Positions 11,011 through 23,716 of a DNA stretch of 64,000 bases are shown one piece after another. How positions within the stretch are numbered: the first letter of the stretch is position 1; each line of letters opens with the position of its first letter. The DNA comes from Lindgomyces ingoldianus (Eukaryota; Ascomycota; Dothideomycetes; Pleosporales; Lindgomycetaceae), in assembly GCF_010093535.1 (NCBI RefSeq), contig NW_022985180.1, positions 1,145,581-1,209,580 of the forward strand, in the 5' to 3' direction. Both the position numbers and the translations under genes were made by a program. The notes below the pieces were generated by a model, which did no database searches, had not been told where the DNA came from, and saw only the letters and a list, made by a program, of their open reading frames with translations.

Positions 11011-12579
11011 ATGGCTTCATCATTTCTTCTTATCGGAATCTTGATCATAAGAATATGGCCGGTAACCGCGCTACCACAAGCCAGTACGTCCCCAGCCGGT
11101 GGCTACAATTGAGCACGCTTCTTACACAAGGTCCCTGCAGCCGCAACAGCGACCATCCCGTCCTCCAACTCAACAATTAGCTCCACCGCGACCAGCGATG
11201 GTCCACCTCCCAACCCATCAATCACTTTAGGCCCACTACCACCTGAATTCGACGATATCCCAAAGGAAAACCTCCAATGCTACAACTCATGGGCATCAGC
11301 AGCAGCCATCAACCTTTACATACAATGGCAGATATTCACCCTGGCACCTTGGGTCCCGCTCCCCACTCCCACTCCCCACACAACCATCTACCCAGTGACC
11401 AATACAGAATGCACGACGACATACTCCGGCCCGCAAACTGTCCTTTGCGATAATATCACCAGAAACTACCTGCCCACCGAAAACACAACCTGCGCAACAA
11501 CAAGCTTCCTCTCCACATACAGCTTGTACAATAGCTACTGGCAGAGTTCCCCCTCGTGGCTCTCCAGCTGGAGCACCGCGAACACAAAACCCTACCCACC
11601 CTGCACGTTCGCCCACGACTTTGAAACAGTGTGCTACAGACTGCACTCTGTATACAGCTGGCGCACAAGCCAGGCTGCTGCCTCCGCGTCTGCAAACATC
11701 ACCACCACTCCCGAAGACATGCTCTGGCCCATGAAGCCCACGTGCAAGACACTCATCGACCTTCCGTCCCCCAACGCAAAAACGAAACGCTGCAAATTCG
11801 ACGTAGACGACTACGCAATCTACTACTGGCCCTCTGCCCCTCTCATAGGCACCACCTTCTGCGCAAACGCTACCCGCCGCGCAGGAGGCACACGTACAAT
11901 CCCATGGCTGCCCAACACGGCCGTCGTCTCTGGCCACACACTCACCAGCCCCTCCGTCTACCACTTCCTGACCGGCGTGCGCGTATCAACATACCTCGGC
12001 AACCGCGACAGCAACAAATTCCGCTCGCCGCACTACAACATCTCCTCTGCCCTCCCAACCTCTCTAATCACATTCCCGCAAGGAGAGAGCGAAATATGGA
12101 CCGCGCAGCCTACCGAATTCGGCATCGGCGCATCCCACCACACTGAATGGCGCTACGCAAACTCCTCGTACAACGCTGACTGGATGGCCACCGCTCCCTC
12201 TAGCGCATACTTCAACGCGTGCTCACGCAACAACCTGTGCTCTTCCACCGACAGAACGATCTCCCAAGCGCACTTTCGCCAGTTTGCGGCGCTGTCGGTG
12301 AAGGATGTGCTGGCGGAGTGGGATAGTGGTAAGTTTCTGGATTGCGATTGGACGAGTCAGTATTTTGAAAGTTGGGGAAGCGGGAATTGGCATGATAGGA
12401 AGGATATGTGGATTGCGCCGGGGGAGCCGTGGCGCGCGACGCCGATTGTGACGGAGGAGGGGGAGGTGAAGGCTACTGGTGTAGGGTGGGCGAGGCCGGG
12501 ATCGGTGGCTGGGGGCAAGGTTTCGAGGACGCAGGTTAGTGGGCCGGAGCAGACGGGGAAGGGTGGGGGTGCAGAATAA
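11011..12579 (+). pseudogene. Secreted fungal protein, 522 codons, one premature TGA
   Basis: A single frame runs from ATG 11011 to the stop at 12577-12579 with only one interruption, TGA at 11110-11112 (codon 34). The first 20 codons encode a clear signal peptide (MASSFLLIGILII, then VTALP). A Ser/Thr/Pro-rich linker follows to about residue 85, then a large Cys-containing domain with many N-glycosylation sites and the segments IYYWPS, SPSVYHFL and a C-terminal CSRNNLC / WGSGNWHDRKDMW block. I do not recognise a catalytic fold. CGA-to-TGA is a single C-to-T change, as RIP would make, so this may be a recently disabled gene. A tiny intron over the TGA (about 33 nt) seems too short. If the TGA is a sequencing error the gene is intact. 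Confidence 0.6.
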
Positions 12580-12760
12580 GTTAGGCGAGGAGAATGGGTT
12601 GACGAAGTGGGAGAAAGAGGAATGGCTTGAGAGAGTGAGGACGTTGAAGGGGAGGGGTGATCGGAGGGTTGGACGTTGGGAGAGCATAGAATGGAGCTTA
12701 GTTTTCAAGAGAGAGTAGCACTGGGGGGAAAGTGCAGAGGGAGATGCCATGCGAAAATGA

Positions 12761-13282
12761 CTATGTTTCGTCAAAGTAGGCGGTAAAAGCAAAGGCCTTC
12801 TCCCAATTTTCGAATTCGGTACAGCCTTGATACCCTTCCCAAGTTGCCATACCTGTGTGGAGCCCTGCTAGGGAAAGACCTCCCATAAGTGGAAGTGGAT
12901 CCTGTGCGTTGGAGTGAAGGTTCGCCGAAACGTCGATGGTCATTGTTGACGGATCAACCGCCAGGCTGGAGCAGTCTAGCATTGTAAATTGTTGAGCGGC
13001 CATGGCAAGGCTTGCCGTGGTGAGACCGAACTGCTCTGAGGCAGCATTGGGCCCTGAAGTCGCAGGCCGATCTGATATTGGGTTTGGAACGTTCGGTGCA
13101 ACAGCGGGCTCCATGTATGCACAACCCTTCCCTTGACAATTCCTCTCGTGTTACTCGCGATTGTCTTTTCGGCTGAACCAGCGTGCGCAATATTGGCAGT
13201 CAAATTTTTTCATGTCGGCCTTGTGTATATCTTGATACCGTTTCAGATTCCATTCGCGCTTTCCACATATTCAGCATGGGCG
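12761..13282 (-). pseudogene. Broken C2H2 zinc-finger transcription factor, C-terminal part
   Basis: On the minus strand, codons at about 13137-13199 give a good C2H2-type finger: C-x2-C at 13188-13199, then WFSRKDNRE, a TAA at 13151-13153 in the place of a Gln, and His. Upstream is a less regular first finger, with CGKREWNLKR and a TGA at 13271-13273 between its two cysteines. A one-base frame change just after the finger leads into an open C-terminal region of 117 codons (12761-13114) rich in Ser/Pro/Ala and ending in an acidic/aromatic stretch. Fungal factors commonly have this shape, with paired fingers and then a low-complexity activation region. Two stops plus a frame break make it non-functional as read. 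An intron donor (GTAACA) overlaps the TAA, but no acceptor I tried restores the frame. Confidence 0.5.
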
Positions 13283-14056
13283 TGATTGTTTCGGAGTTAT
13301 GCTGTCGCCGAAATAGATGTTGCTGGTCGTGTGCGTTGACAGGCCAAGGTAGCCGGCGAGGAGTATGCAGTTACGCATATGAACGATGGAGAGCTCCGAG
13401 CCCTGACAAGGGTGTTTCTACAGAAGTAATGTGGCACTCTCATGAGCTGTTGGGTGGTATAAAACTGATATCGGCGGTCAAATGTGATTGTCTCGCGATA
13501 GGAAAAGGCTTACCTAGGAAAACACATATCACTAGACAAGAGATAACTGCCGAAGCTAGCTCGATCACTTTGATCTCATGCGCGTTCCAGCTCTCTTTTC
13601 CTCTGTATATTTCGGGACGGTGAGCGGGTATCTCGGGGTTAGGAGAGTGAGAGAAGGTAGAGGCCGGCGCAGAACTAGTAGAACTACGAGATCCAAGTCC
13701 AAAGGCTTCGGTATGGCGAGCTTGGATAACAGATAGTCGAGTCGTGCCTTGCCAATCAGAACCGACTCGATCAACTCCCATATCTGATAATAGATTCTGG
13801 AAGAATTCCTGAAAATGGAAAAGATTATTGTAGTGGTAAGCGTGTCGGGTCCTGTCCAATTTCTCTGCAAAGAATAGTTGCACAACCTGCTCGAAGAGGC
13901 ATTTATCTGTGACCGAAACAATGTCTCCCCACTAATAGAGATCATTCACAAATCTTCGTCATGTTAGTGTCAGCTGTGTGATAAACAGGATGTAGAAAGC
14001 AAGCAGCAAGGGTACAGGCAGCCAGCTGCAGCTAGCCCGCTAACTATTAGTCTGCC
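13283..14056. other. Island edge, possible N-terminal remnants of the zinc-finger gene
   Basis: GC-balanced sequence up to the Gypsy-1 insertion. Minus-strand ORFs at 13440-13883 (147 codons) and 13565-13945 (126 codons) overlap in different frames. Neither shows a recognised domain, though either could contain N-terminal exons of the broken zinc-finger gene. Confidence 0.25.
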
Positions 14057-14061
14057 GGCAC

Positions 14062-14646
14062 TGTTACAATCCTTGCTTCGGGAAGCACTCGGGTCTGATG
14101 ATGTTCCTAGGGGATGAGTAGGACGGGTGGAAGGGGCCAATCCGGTAGGGTGTACAGTCCTACGTACAGGCTATTGGGCTAATGGAGAATGAAGAGTGAC
14201 CGGATTGTGGTTTGCCCTATGTGCGGCAGTAGGGGGCCAGGGTTAAACAGTCCTTGTTAGACAAGGTTAGAGGTATATATAGTGTAAGATATATAAATAG
14301 TATTATAGCTCTTTAGAAAGCTAAATGCTACTTAGTCTATATAATAAATAAACTAAATGTTAAACACCCCTTCTAAAGGTTGTTTAATGTGGGAACTATA
14401 TACATGCGCTAGGGCGCTAAGGGGAGTTAGCAGGAGCTTAGGGGAGCCTGCTAAGAGGGGCTTCTATAAGCTCCCTTTAGCTCCCTAGGCTTATTTACCT
14501 ATTAGACAATGCATTCCTCTATAGCTTTAGGCAGCTGTGCTGCCTCTGTGTCCTCTAACTGGTCTCTAAGCAAGCCCTGTCCCAACCTAGCTAGATTGTG
14601 GAGCACTGCTGGTGGAGTTACGCTGGTCTAACTGTAGACTGTAACA
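14062..14646 (-). repeat. Gypsy-1 3' LTR (585 bp)
   Basis: Starts TGTTACAATCC and ends GACTGTAACA. Bases 14062 to about 14270 retain CpG and look ancestral; the inner part is RIP-mutated. The partner LTR is at 21150-21734. Confidence 0.9.
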
Positions 14647-17600
14647 CGCTGCCCCTCCTTCCTAGCAGCGTCCTTACTGCTCTGCTTACATAACTGTGTT
14701 AGTAAAAGTTTATTTATAAGGTGTGCGTTCTCTTACTAAAAGGCGTCTCTAACATTTATTTTTTTTATACTAAATAGCTTACTAGTTCTGTTTATTTTAT
14801 TATCTTTATGTTGCTTTTTATTTTAATTCTTTTTATTAGATAAGGATAAAGCCTTATAGTGCTTACTAATTTTTAAAGTTGTCTTATGTGTTAACTTTAT
14901 CCTTAGATAAATGTGTTAAGTGTGTAAAAAAGTATAATAAGTGCAACACTTTTATTTCTAACACTACATAAGATTATTTAAAAAAAAAGAGAGAGACACT
15001 TCTTTAAAAGGCTAAAGCCTTACAGGCCTAAGATTACACATTATAGGACAAGTAATAGGCTTAGGTTTAGAAAGAACTCTGCTTACAAAAGGAAATGTTA
15101 AGAGTAATAAATAAGAAGTGTTTTAAATAAGATTATATCTAAAAGTTATTAGACCTACTAAAGGCTTATTATATAAAATACCTAGAAAAGGACCTTTTCT
15201 TCTTAAATAAAATAAAAGCTTTAAAGGCTAAAGTAAAGAGTTATTTTTCTTTTTAACTTTTATTAGCTAAGATTTATCTCTAAAGGCTGCTGCTATCTAG
15301 TAATAATGTAGCTATTTTTTTTAATATAAGTGCCTTATTACCTAGCTAGTTTCTTTTAGATAAGCCTAAAAGTACCTTTATACTAACAGCTACACATTTC
15401 TTAAATTCTTAGCTAGTTTTTATATATTTTTACTAGTAAGCTACTTTTTTTATTTTACTAAGAATTTTTTTTAGTTTTTTTAGTTACTTATAATGTGTTT
15501 AACTTTATATTCTGTTTCTTTATTCTTTTATTTTTATGTAGATAAAGAGATCTCTTTAAGTGCTTTTTCTAGTCTAAAAATATAAAACTATAGGTAGATT
15601 TTTATATATAAAGGAAGCTTAAGCTTGCAGTTGTTTTATTAAGTTTATAAGACTTTATAAGGTCTTATTCTCTTTTTTACTAGCTTTTTAGAGAGTCTTA
15701 GTATCTTTAGGTTTTTAGTATTAAGATATATATAATCTCCTAGGTAAATTTTTAGTCTTAGTTATTATAATTTATTTATATATTTTTTTATTATTTTTTT
15801 ACTTAACCTTACTTCTATAGCTAACTTTTTATAGATTTAATGTAGGTCTATTAGTCTATCTACTAATTCTTATAGGTCTGTAGGTTAGTTTTCTTATAGC
15901 TTAAAGTAAAAGTTATATCTAAAGTTAGCTTTATATAGTGTTTCTTTTATTATAGCTAATTCTACGCTGTTAATAGCTAGCTACGCTATTAAAAGCTATG
16001 TTAGCTAATTATTTTAAGTATAAAAAGTATACTTTTTTAAATATTTTTTTACTTTTATGTTTATTTATTTAGTCTGTCTGTCTATTTATAGATAATAGGC
16101 TGTTAATAGTTTATATGTTATACTAAAGTGCTGCATTACTGCTTTTTAGAAGCTGCTAGTAAACAGTTTATCTTAGTTAAAAATAATAATTTTTAGGCAT
16201 TTATATACTAATATTATATTTTATTTTAGTTTATAAATAAATTTTTTAGCTGTTATTATTTTTTTTAAAGGCTAGGTGTAAAAGTACTTAGTAGTTTTAT
16301 CTTAGGCTACTATAATTATATTACACATTTTTTCTGTCCTTAGTTTCTTAGATAGGGGCAATTTTATAATAAAGTTTATTATAATTATTATCTATAGCAG
16401 CTTAAGCGCTTTAATTAATTATAAGTATCTATAGGCCTTATGCCTTTATAAGTTATTTTTATTGTAGATGTTGCATTTTTTAAGTACTTTAGTGCACAGC
16501 TGCTTAACCTTTAGTATTTATTATAGTATTACAGTCCTTAGCTTTTTCTAGAGGGTGCCTATTCTAGGGTGTCTAAACATTAGAGATTTATAGTATTTAT
16601 AAATTAGATTCTTCTATCTCTGCTTACTAGCTATAAGCATGTAGAGTTCTTTTATAAGTCTAGGTTTATTATAGATTTATTCTTTATTAGTTTTTTTAAA
16701 AAGTGTAAATTTTTTAGTTCCTTTTTTTTTTTATTAAAGTAGTCTAGTTTTTAGCTAAAGGTGTTAGCCTACTAGTTTTGTGCTCTAGGTACATGCTTAA
16801 TAATATAGTTAAACTATGCAAGTTTTATTACCTATCTTATATGCATTAGTAATAGTTTTTTTACTGTTAAAAATGTAACTAGGTTTATATAGTTAGTTAT
16901 AATGTTAAATAGTTTTACTATTCTATGTAGCTTTATAGACTAAACTCTTACTACATTAAGTATAGCTTTTAGTTTTTTATTAGGTATGCTATAGCTAGCT
17001 TTAGGTCTAGAGAACTTAGCAGAGTAGTACATAACTAGGTGCCACTTCCTGTCCTCCTGCTTTTAATACAGCGTAGCCCTGCTAGCTTCTAGGGACGCGT
17101 CTGTATAGATTTTAGTGTCTAATTATAGATTGTACATTCTTAATACTAGTTTAGCTATTATAGCCTATTTTAGAGTTTTAAATGCTTTATTTATTTATAG
17201 AGTTTAAAAAAACTTAGCTATTACTTATTTTTTTATAGTTATGTTTGTTAGTAGTATAGCTATTTTTAAGTAGTCTTTAATTATTTATCTAATATATCTT
17301 AATAGTCTAAAGAATCTTATAACTTTTTTAACTATTATAAGTTTTAGCTATTTAAGTACTTTTTATACTTTAGCTAAGTTAATTTTTATTTTTTTACTAT
17401 TAATTATAAATCCTAAGTATTTTATTTTACTAACATAGAATTTGCACTTAGAGAGCTGCAGGTAGAGTCTGTATTTCCTAAGTTATTCTAAGACTTTCTG
17501 TACCTTCTATATGTAGTCTTTAAGGGTATCTTTTAAGTAGATAAGGACGTTATCTAAATACACTAAAGTAAAGATGTTAAAATATAAGTTAAGAGCTATG

Positions 17601-20600
17601 TTAATAATTTATTAAAACATTACTAAAGTGTTTATTAGGCTAAACAGTATTACTAATAGCTTATAAAGTCTTTATAAAGTTTTAAATACTGTAAGCTATT
17701 TATCTTCTTTTTTTATTCTTATTTTATTAAATCTGTCTTATATGTTAAACTTTATAAAGTACTAGGTTCCTTTTAATTAGTTTATAATGTTTTATATAAT
17801 TAGTAGAGGAAACTAATTTTAGACTATATTATTATTTAGAGTTTTATAGTTCTAATAGACTTAGATTTTTCCTTTTTTTTTTTTATAAAGACTACTGCTA
17901 AAGCTACTAGGCTATAGCTTTCTTAAATGTAGCCTTATACTAACATTCTATTAATGTATTCTTATAAAGCCTTTTTTTGTACCCTAGTTAAAAGGTAAAG
18001 CTTATGCGTCTTTAAGTTATAATTTTTTATTAAGTTAATAGTGTAATTTTAAGGCTAGTATAGTAGTAGTTCTTTAGGGTCTTTTAGTGTCTTAAACATA
18101 TTCTTATAGTTTTTATACTTAAGTAGAATGCAGCCTTTTTCTTAGATTTATATAACACTAATTTATTTTATATCTTTATTCTTTTTAATTTTTTTATAGG
18201 ATACTTTTTTAAGTTTTTTTTTTATTATTTTTATTACTTAAGCTTTTAGCTCTTAGTAAGGGAATTTTTAGAGTTTTTTTTTTTTAAGGTAGTAACTACT
18301 ACCCTGCTTTGCTTATTTATAGACTAGGCACTTATTATTATAGCATGCTAACTAGGTTATGTGTGCGTGGTTGTTAGAAGTTTCTATAGTTATAGTTTTC
18401 TAATTAATTGCAGAGTTATGCGTTCTAAGCTAGTTATAGCCTAGGATTACATTATATTTGCCTTTTAGCTTAAGTATGTTTATAAACTTCTAATTTTTTA
18501 TGTTTAAGGTTTTAAAGTTTTTTTTATAAGTTTTTAAGTTAATCTATTCTCTACTATACTTAATTAATAATGTGTTAGTAAGGGTTACTTTAAACAGGTT
18601 TTTTTTTATGTAGAATAGTATGCTTTACTTATCTACTTAATCCTTATCTATAGCAGTAAAGGTGCATCTGCTGTCTATAAGAGCTAGTCTAGGCTATCCT
18701 TTATATGTAAAGGTAGTTGTTAGGCTGTGTCCTGCTTCTTATTTTACTATAATTACTACTAATATATTATGTTTAACTTTCTTATTTAGAAAAAGATAAA
18801 AGTTAATATTTTATAAGTTATTATTAAACTTATTTTTTTTTATATAAATTTAATGTTCTTAATTATAGTAGTTAGCTGCTTTACATTTATAATCTTTAAC
18901 TAGGTAATGTAATGTTAGATAGTTTTCTTTTTTTGCTACTTTTTACTAAAAATAGTAGAACCTATAATTTTCTTATTTATTACACTTTATTTATGCTTTT
19001 TGTTTATAAGGAGGAGCTGTCTAATAAGTGTAATAATTTGTAGTTTTACAGGCTAAGGCTGTTTCTTACTATAGGCAACTATTATAGTTCCTTTTCTATG
19101 TAGGCTACTATCCTGCTTAATGTTTGTTATTCTAGTGTTTAACATAGTATTATTATGTACACTAGTACTAGGGGTATAGACACTTATTAGGTCTATGTAA
19201 TATGTTAAAAGGACTTTCTTAGGTCTACTATAAGTATTCCTGTGTTTATACTATCTAAACAGGGTGTTCTTTTTATTAGTAATTATTAGTGCTATAGGTT
19301 TTGTTTTTATAGAGTGCGCACTAACTATAGCTTTATTACATTACTAAAGCCTTCCTACTAACTGCAAGGCTTAGAAGTAGTGTCTTAGGTTTTCTAGGTA
19401 CTAGCTTTAGAACTTTAAACCTAGTAAGTTTACCTAGTCCTTCTAGCTTCTAGTCTTAGATCTTTATAAAAAACTACTATTATTTTTTTTATTTATAATA
19501 TTATATTTAACCTTAGCTATGCGCCTTATAATATTAAATATAAGGTAGTTGTTGCTAATATTTATTTAGTAAAGCATAACTATGCAGTAACTTAAGTAGT
19601 TATGTTGTAAACTGCACTTTTAGCATTTACATTTCTAAAACTATTAGGAAAGCTCTTTTACTAAAGTGCTAGAGGTTTAGTCTTAAAAAAAGAACTATTT
19701 TTCTTTTTTTTAGACATTTATAATATATCCTTAAATTTAAGTCTTTTTTTTATATTCCTTAAGAATTATAAGGTCCTGCAACACTATATTAAGGCTACTA
19801 AAGTTTTAAATAACTACTTTTTAGTACACTTTAAAATAGTTATTTAAAGAATAGTTACCTCTATATTACTAGTAAAGTCTGTTGTTTAATTTTTCTAATA
19901 TTTCTTTATCTATAAGGCTGTATTTAGTAGTAATAGCTTTTATTATTGCAGTAGTATTTTTATTCTCCCTCTTCTAGGAGTCTAGGCAGTTTTAGCAGAA
20001 ATGTCCTACTTTTTTATAGTTTAGGCAGGCTTTGTCCTTTAACTACTTTTATTATTCCTTTATTAAAGGCGGCTTATTACGTTTTAAAACTTAGTTTTTT
20101 TTTAAAGAGAGGCTCTATGTATGCTTTATATAGCTAAGGTCTATTAGCTTTTTATTATATTATAAAAGCTTTTTTTTTTAGAGATAAATTTTAGCTTTTA
20201 AAAAGTTCTTTTTAATTTCTTTTCTCTTTTACATTCTTTATAGTAATTATTATAAGTTGTTGCTTTCTTAATGTAGTTTTTAAAAGTAGTTAGTTAGTCT
20301 ATGTGCATAAACTTATCTTTTACTTTGTTATTTAGTCTGTTATAAAACATGCAGTATAGAGCTTTCTAGTTGTTTTATCTGCATATAGCTATTTGCTTCC
20401 TAAAGCGCGCTGCATAGTTTTAGACTAGTCTGCTGCTTTATTTTATATTATCTAGTCTATTAGCTGCAATTCTTTTTTTATTTAAGGTTCTATAGATAGC
20501 TAATAAGGCTGCTTTAAAACTTTTAACACTACTAAATACTTTCTTAGTCTTAGAGTTAAGTAGTGTGTTATTAGCTCTAAAGTCTATCTAGTTATTAGCG

Positions 20601-21149
20601 TAAAGTTAGAACTAGATTATAAAAAGGCCTTTTAGGTGTAATCTTATTTAAAAAATTATTTCTGCGTTAGTCTAAAATACTCCCTTATTATATTATATAT
20701 AAAAGTAGCATTTAGTAAAGAATAGTTAGAGGTCTTTTAATAATTTTTTAAAAAGCTTTAAAAGGGCTAGTTTTAAAGCCTTTTTAGCTGCAACACTTAC
20801 TTTATTTATTAAGATATTTTAAACTTTTACTAGCTCTACTTATAGTTTATGTATCTAGTAGGCTTAAGTAGTAGCCTTATAGAGGTTAATAAGAGGTGGG
20901 GGACCTTATAAATTTATAGTTTTTTAGTAAAAGTTAGCTATTTTTTACTTAAGTTTTAGTAACTTACTAACCTTATTACTAATCTACTATAGTTCTTTAA
21001 TATTATCCTAGATTAAGTTAATCTGTTCTATAAGAACAGCTTTACTTTAGGTAGGAACTTCTATAAATCCTAATAGCGCAGCGTAGGCTATGTTAGAATC
21101 TAAATTATGTTGTAAAGTTACTATACTTTTTAAAAGAGGTAGTGTTTAA

Positions 21150-21734
21150 TGTTATAATCTTTGCTTTAAGAAGCACTTAGGTCTAATAATGTTTCTAAAG
21201 GATAAGTAGGACAGGTAGAAAAGGCTAATCCAGTAGGGTGTACAGTCCTACGTACAGGCTATTAGGCTAATGGAGAATAAAGAGTGACTAGATTGTAGTT
21301 TACTCTATGTGCAGCAGTAGGGGGCTAGAGTTAAACAGTCCTTGTTAGACAGGGTTAGAGGTATATATAGTGCAAGATATATAAATAGTATTATAGCTCT
21401 TTAGAAAGCTAAATGCTACTTAGTCTATGTAATAAATAAACTAAACATTAAACACCCCTCTTAAAGGTTGTTTAATGTAGGAACTATATACATGCGCTAG
21501 GGCGCTAAGGGGAGTTAGCGGGAGCTTAGGGGAGCCTGCTAAGAGGGGCTTCTATAAGCTCCCTCTAGCTCCCTGGGCTTGTTTACCTATTGGACGATGC
21601 ATTCCTCCATGGCTTTGGGCAGCCGTGCTGCCTCCGTGTCCTCCGACTGGTCTCTAAGCGAGCCCTGTCCCAACCTAGCTAGATTGTGGAGCACTGCTGG
21701 TGGAGTTACGCTGGTCCAACCGTAGACCGTAACA
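21150..21734 (-). repeat. Gypsy-1 5' LTR (585 bp)
   Basis: Same length as its partner. It is RIP-mutated from 21150 to about 21555 and nearly unmutated from there to its outer end (GACCGTAACA), the mirror of the left LTR. Confidence 0.9.
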
Positions 21735-21739
21735 GGCAC

Positions 21740-22617
21740 CTAGGACGATTGCAGTACGCATTACAAAGGAAATTACACAGAAGGGTGCTTTCTAAAGTTA
21801 AAACAGGTTGCGGCTATAGTTAAAGACTATCTAGCGTACACCTAAGACCTCTCTAAAGAAGAAATAGAGTCTAGAATTAAAAGAAAACAGTGCTAAATAT
21901 GTGCAGCAGCACATCTAGCGTTCCTCTGCTAGCATCTACACTATAAGATGATATTTACAGAAGAAAAGTTTTCAGAACTAATTCTAACACTTAAGCTAGC
22001 AGCTAAAATAGTAGAACAAGTTACTAAAGATAGCTAATAGAACTACCTGCAAAAGATATGTTAAGATTGTGCTATAAATAAAAATAAGCTAAAAAAATAT
22101 TTTCTAACTAAAGTGTAACCTATTTTAAAACTACTGTACAAGAGACAACTGCAGGTTCCACGCGTAGAAAAAATAGAAAAATAATTGCTAGCTAAGAAAA
22201 AAACTAACTAAACTGCTACTATAAACAACTATAGAATAGAAGAAACTAGTAGAAAAAGAAGGCAACAACTTACGCATTCTCTACAGCTTACTCTAACATA
22301 CTAAAAACAGGTATTAATAAAAAGAACACTTAGTTTAGTTCTTACTAAGAAAATTCTAATAAGAAAAGAAACTCTCTATAGACTAGCATAGATAAAAAAA
22401 TTATATAATACTAAAGCTTATAACATAGGCTACAAGCAAACTAATTATATAAGCAAACTAATTAGCTTTAGAGCGCAACGCGTACACGCATCTTTTAATA
22501 ATAATAACAAACTAAGTCTTTATCTTAGTAAGCTATACTTAGAGAAAGGCTTTTTTTAGCTATTTCTATATTTAATTTAGGTTAAATAAAATCTATAACA
22601 GTAGCATCTTACTTATA
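21740..22617. repeat. RIP-mutated sequence of unknown family
   Basis: AT-rich, stop-dense sequence flanking the Gypsy-1 insertion. It is probably part of an older mobile element, but no conserved motif survives that I can recognise. Confidence 0.35.
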
Positions 22618-23716
22618 ACGTACTTTACAGGCGAGTTGCTTACACACCTAAGTTGCTTACTTTTACTAAGACTCTACTAAACTACTTTTCTTACACTAAT
22701 GCATTCCTAACAACACTACTTAGACACACTAAAAGAATGTTAGATACAGCCTATACTCTAAGCTTTTAAATAAGATATAAAACTTTTAAAAAAACATGCT
22801 ACAGCTATGTATAAAGTCCTTTAAAAGATAATAAATAACTATAGCGCTAGACAACCTTTATAAGCTAATTCTATAGCTAACTTATAAAGGCTAGGTAATA
22901 ATAAAAAGTAGGTAATTATTAAGACTATACTTAAGCTATATAGGCAAGAATTTTCCCCTTAGATAGCATTTATAGCTAATATAGCTAATTCTTTACATGC
23001 TATGTATAATCTAGGCTATATTAGCATAAATAAGCCTAGTATATTTAGAAAGTGTTATCTAGAGCTTAAAGTAACATTTAAGCGTAGTACAACTATAAAA
23101 GAGCTTTTTATAAAAGTCTTAAAGTAATGTAAAGCAGGTTTAGCCTTATAAAGAATATTATAGCTAAGCATAGCATCTAAGATAATAACATGTATAACTT
23201 TAGTAAAATAAGCTTTATTATAAGCTAAATATCTATTAACTATACTTACACTTAAAACTTTACTTTAAGCTTTAAATAACACTTTATAAACATACTAGGC
23301 TAGTTTATGCTAATATAGCCTAGATTACGCTTAGTATGTAAAGAATTAGCTATATTAGCTATAAATGCTATCTAAGAGGAAAATCCTTATGCATATAGCT
23401 TAAGTATAGTCTTAATAATTACTTACTTTTTATTATTACCTAGCCTTTCTAAGTTAGCTATAGAATTAGCTTATAAAAGTTATTTAGTGCTGTAGTTGTT
23501 TATTATCTTTTAAAAGACTTTATACATAGCTATAGCATGTTTCTTTAAAAGTTTTATGTCTTATTTAAAAGCTTAAAGTGTAAGCTGTATCTAACATTCT
23601 TTTAGCACGTCTAAGTAGTGTTGTTAGAAATGCATTAGTGTAGAAAAAGTAGTTTAGTAGAGTCTTAGTAAAAGTAAGCAACTTAGGTGTGTAAGCAACT
23701 TGCCTGTAAAGTACGC
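22618..23716. mobile_element. Fold-back Fot1/pogo-like element with about 0.45-kb inverted arms
   Basis: The left arm (22618 to about 23060, with weaker similarity continuing inward) is matched in reverse complement by the right arm (about 23283-23716). Both ends carry the same terminus (RCGTACTTTACAGGCGAG) and lie next to TA. Subterminal copies of GTTGCTTAC occur twice in each arm. The interior is related to the left part of the element at 28283 (for example the stretch around 23190-23230), so the arms appear to be duplicated transposase-end sequence. All of it is RIP-mutated. Confidence 0.7.

Larger units (their letters stand above)
14062..21734 (-). mobile_element. Gypsy-1: full-length Ty3/Gypsy retrotransposon, RIP-inactivated
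   Basis: The element is 7673 bp with 585-bp LTRs (14062-14646 and 21150-21734) and a GGCAC target duplication at 14057-14061 and 21735-21739. Coding sense is on the minus strand. A gag zinc knuckle (C-x2-C-x4-H-x4-C with one Cys mutated to Tyr) is at about 19986-20029. The reverse-transcriptase catalytic motif appears as YLDNVLI at 17540-17560, a G-to-A change of the usual YLDD. Stops fill all frames. The outer about 200 bp of each end is nearly unmutated. Confidence 0.9.

Noticed and set aside
11296..11964. 222-codon minus-strand ORF
   Set aside because: Antisense shadow of the secreted-protein gene; Cys/Gly/Arg-rich composition reflects the complementary codons.
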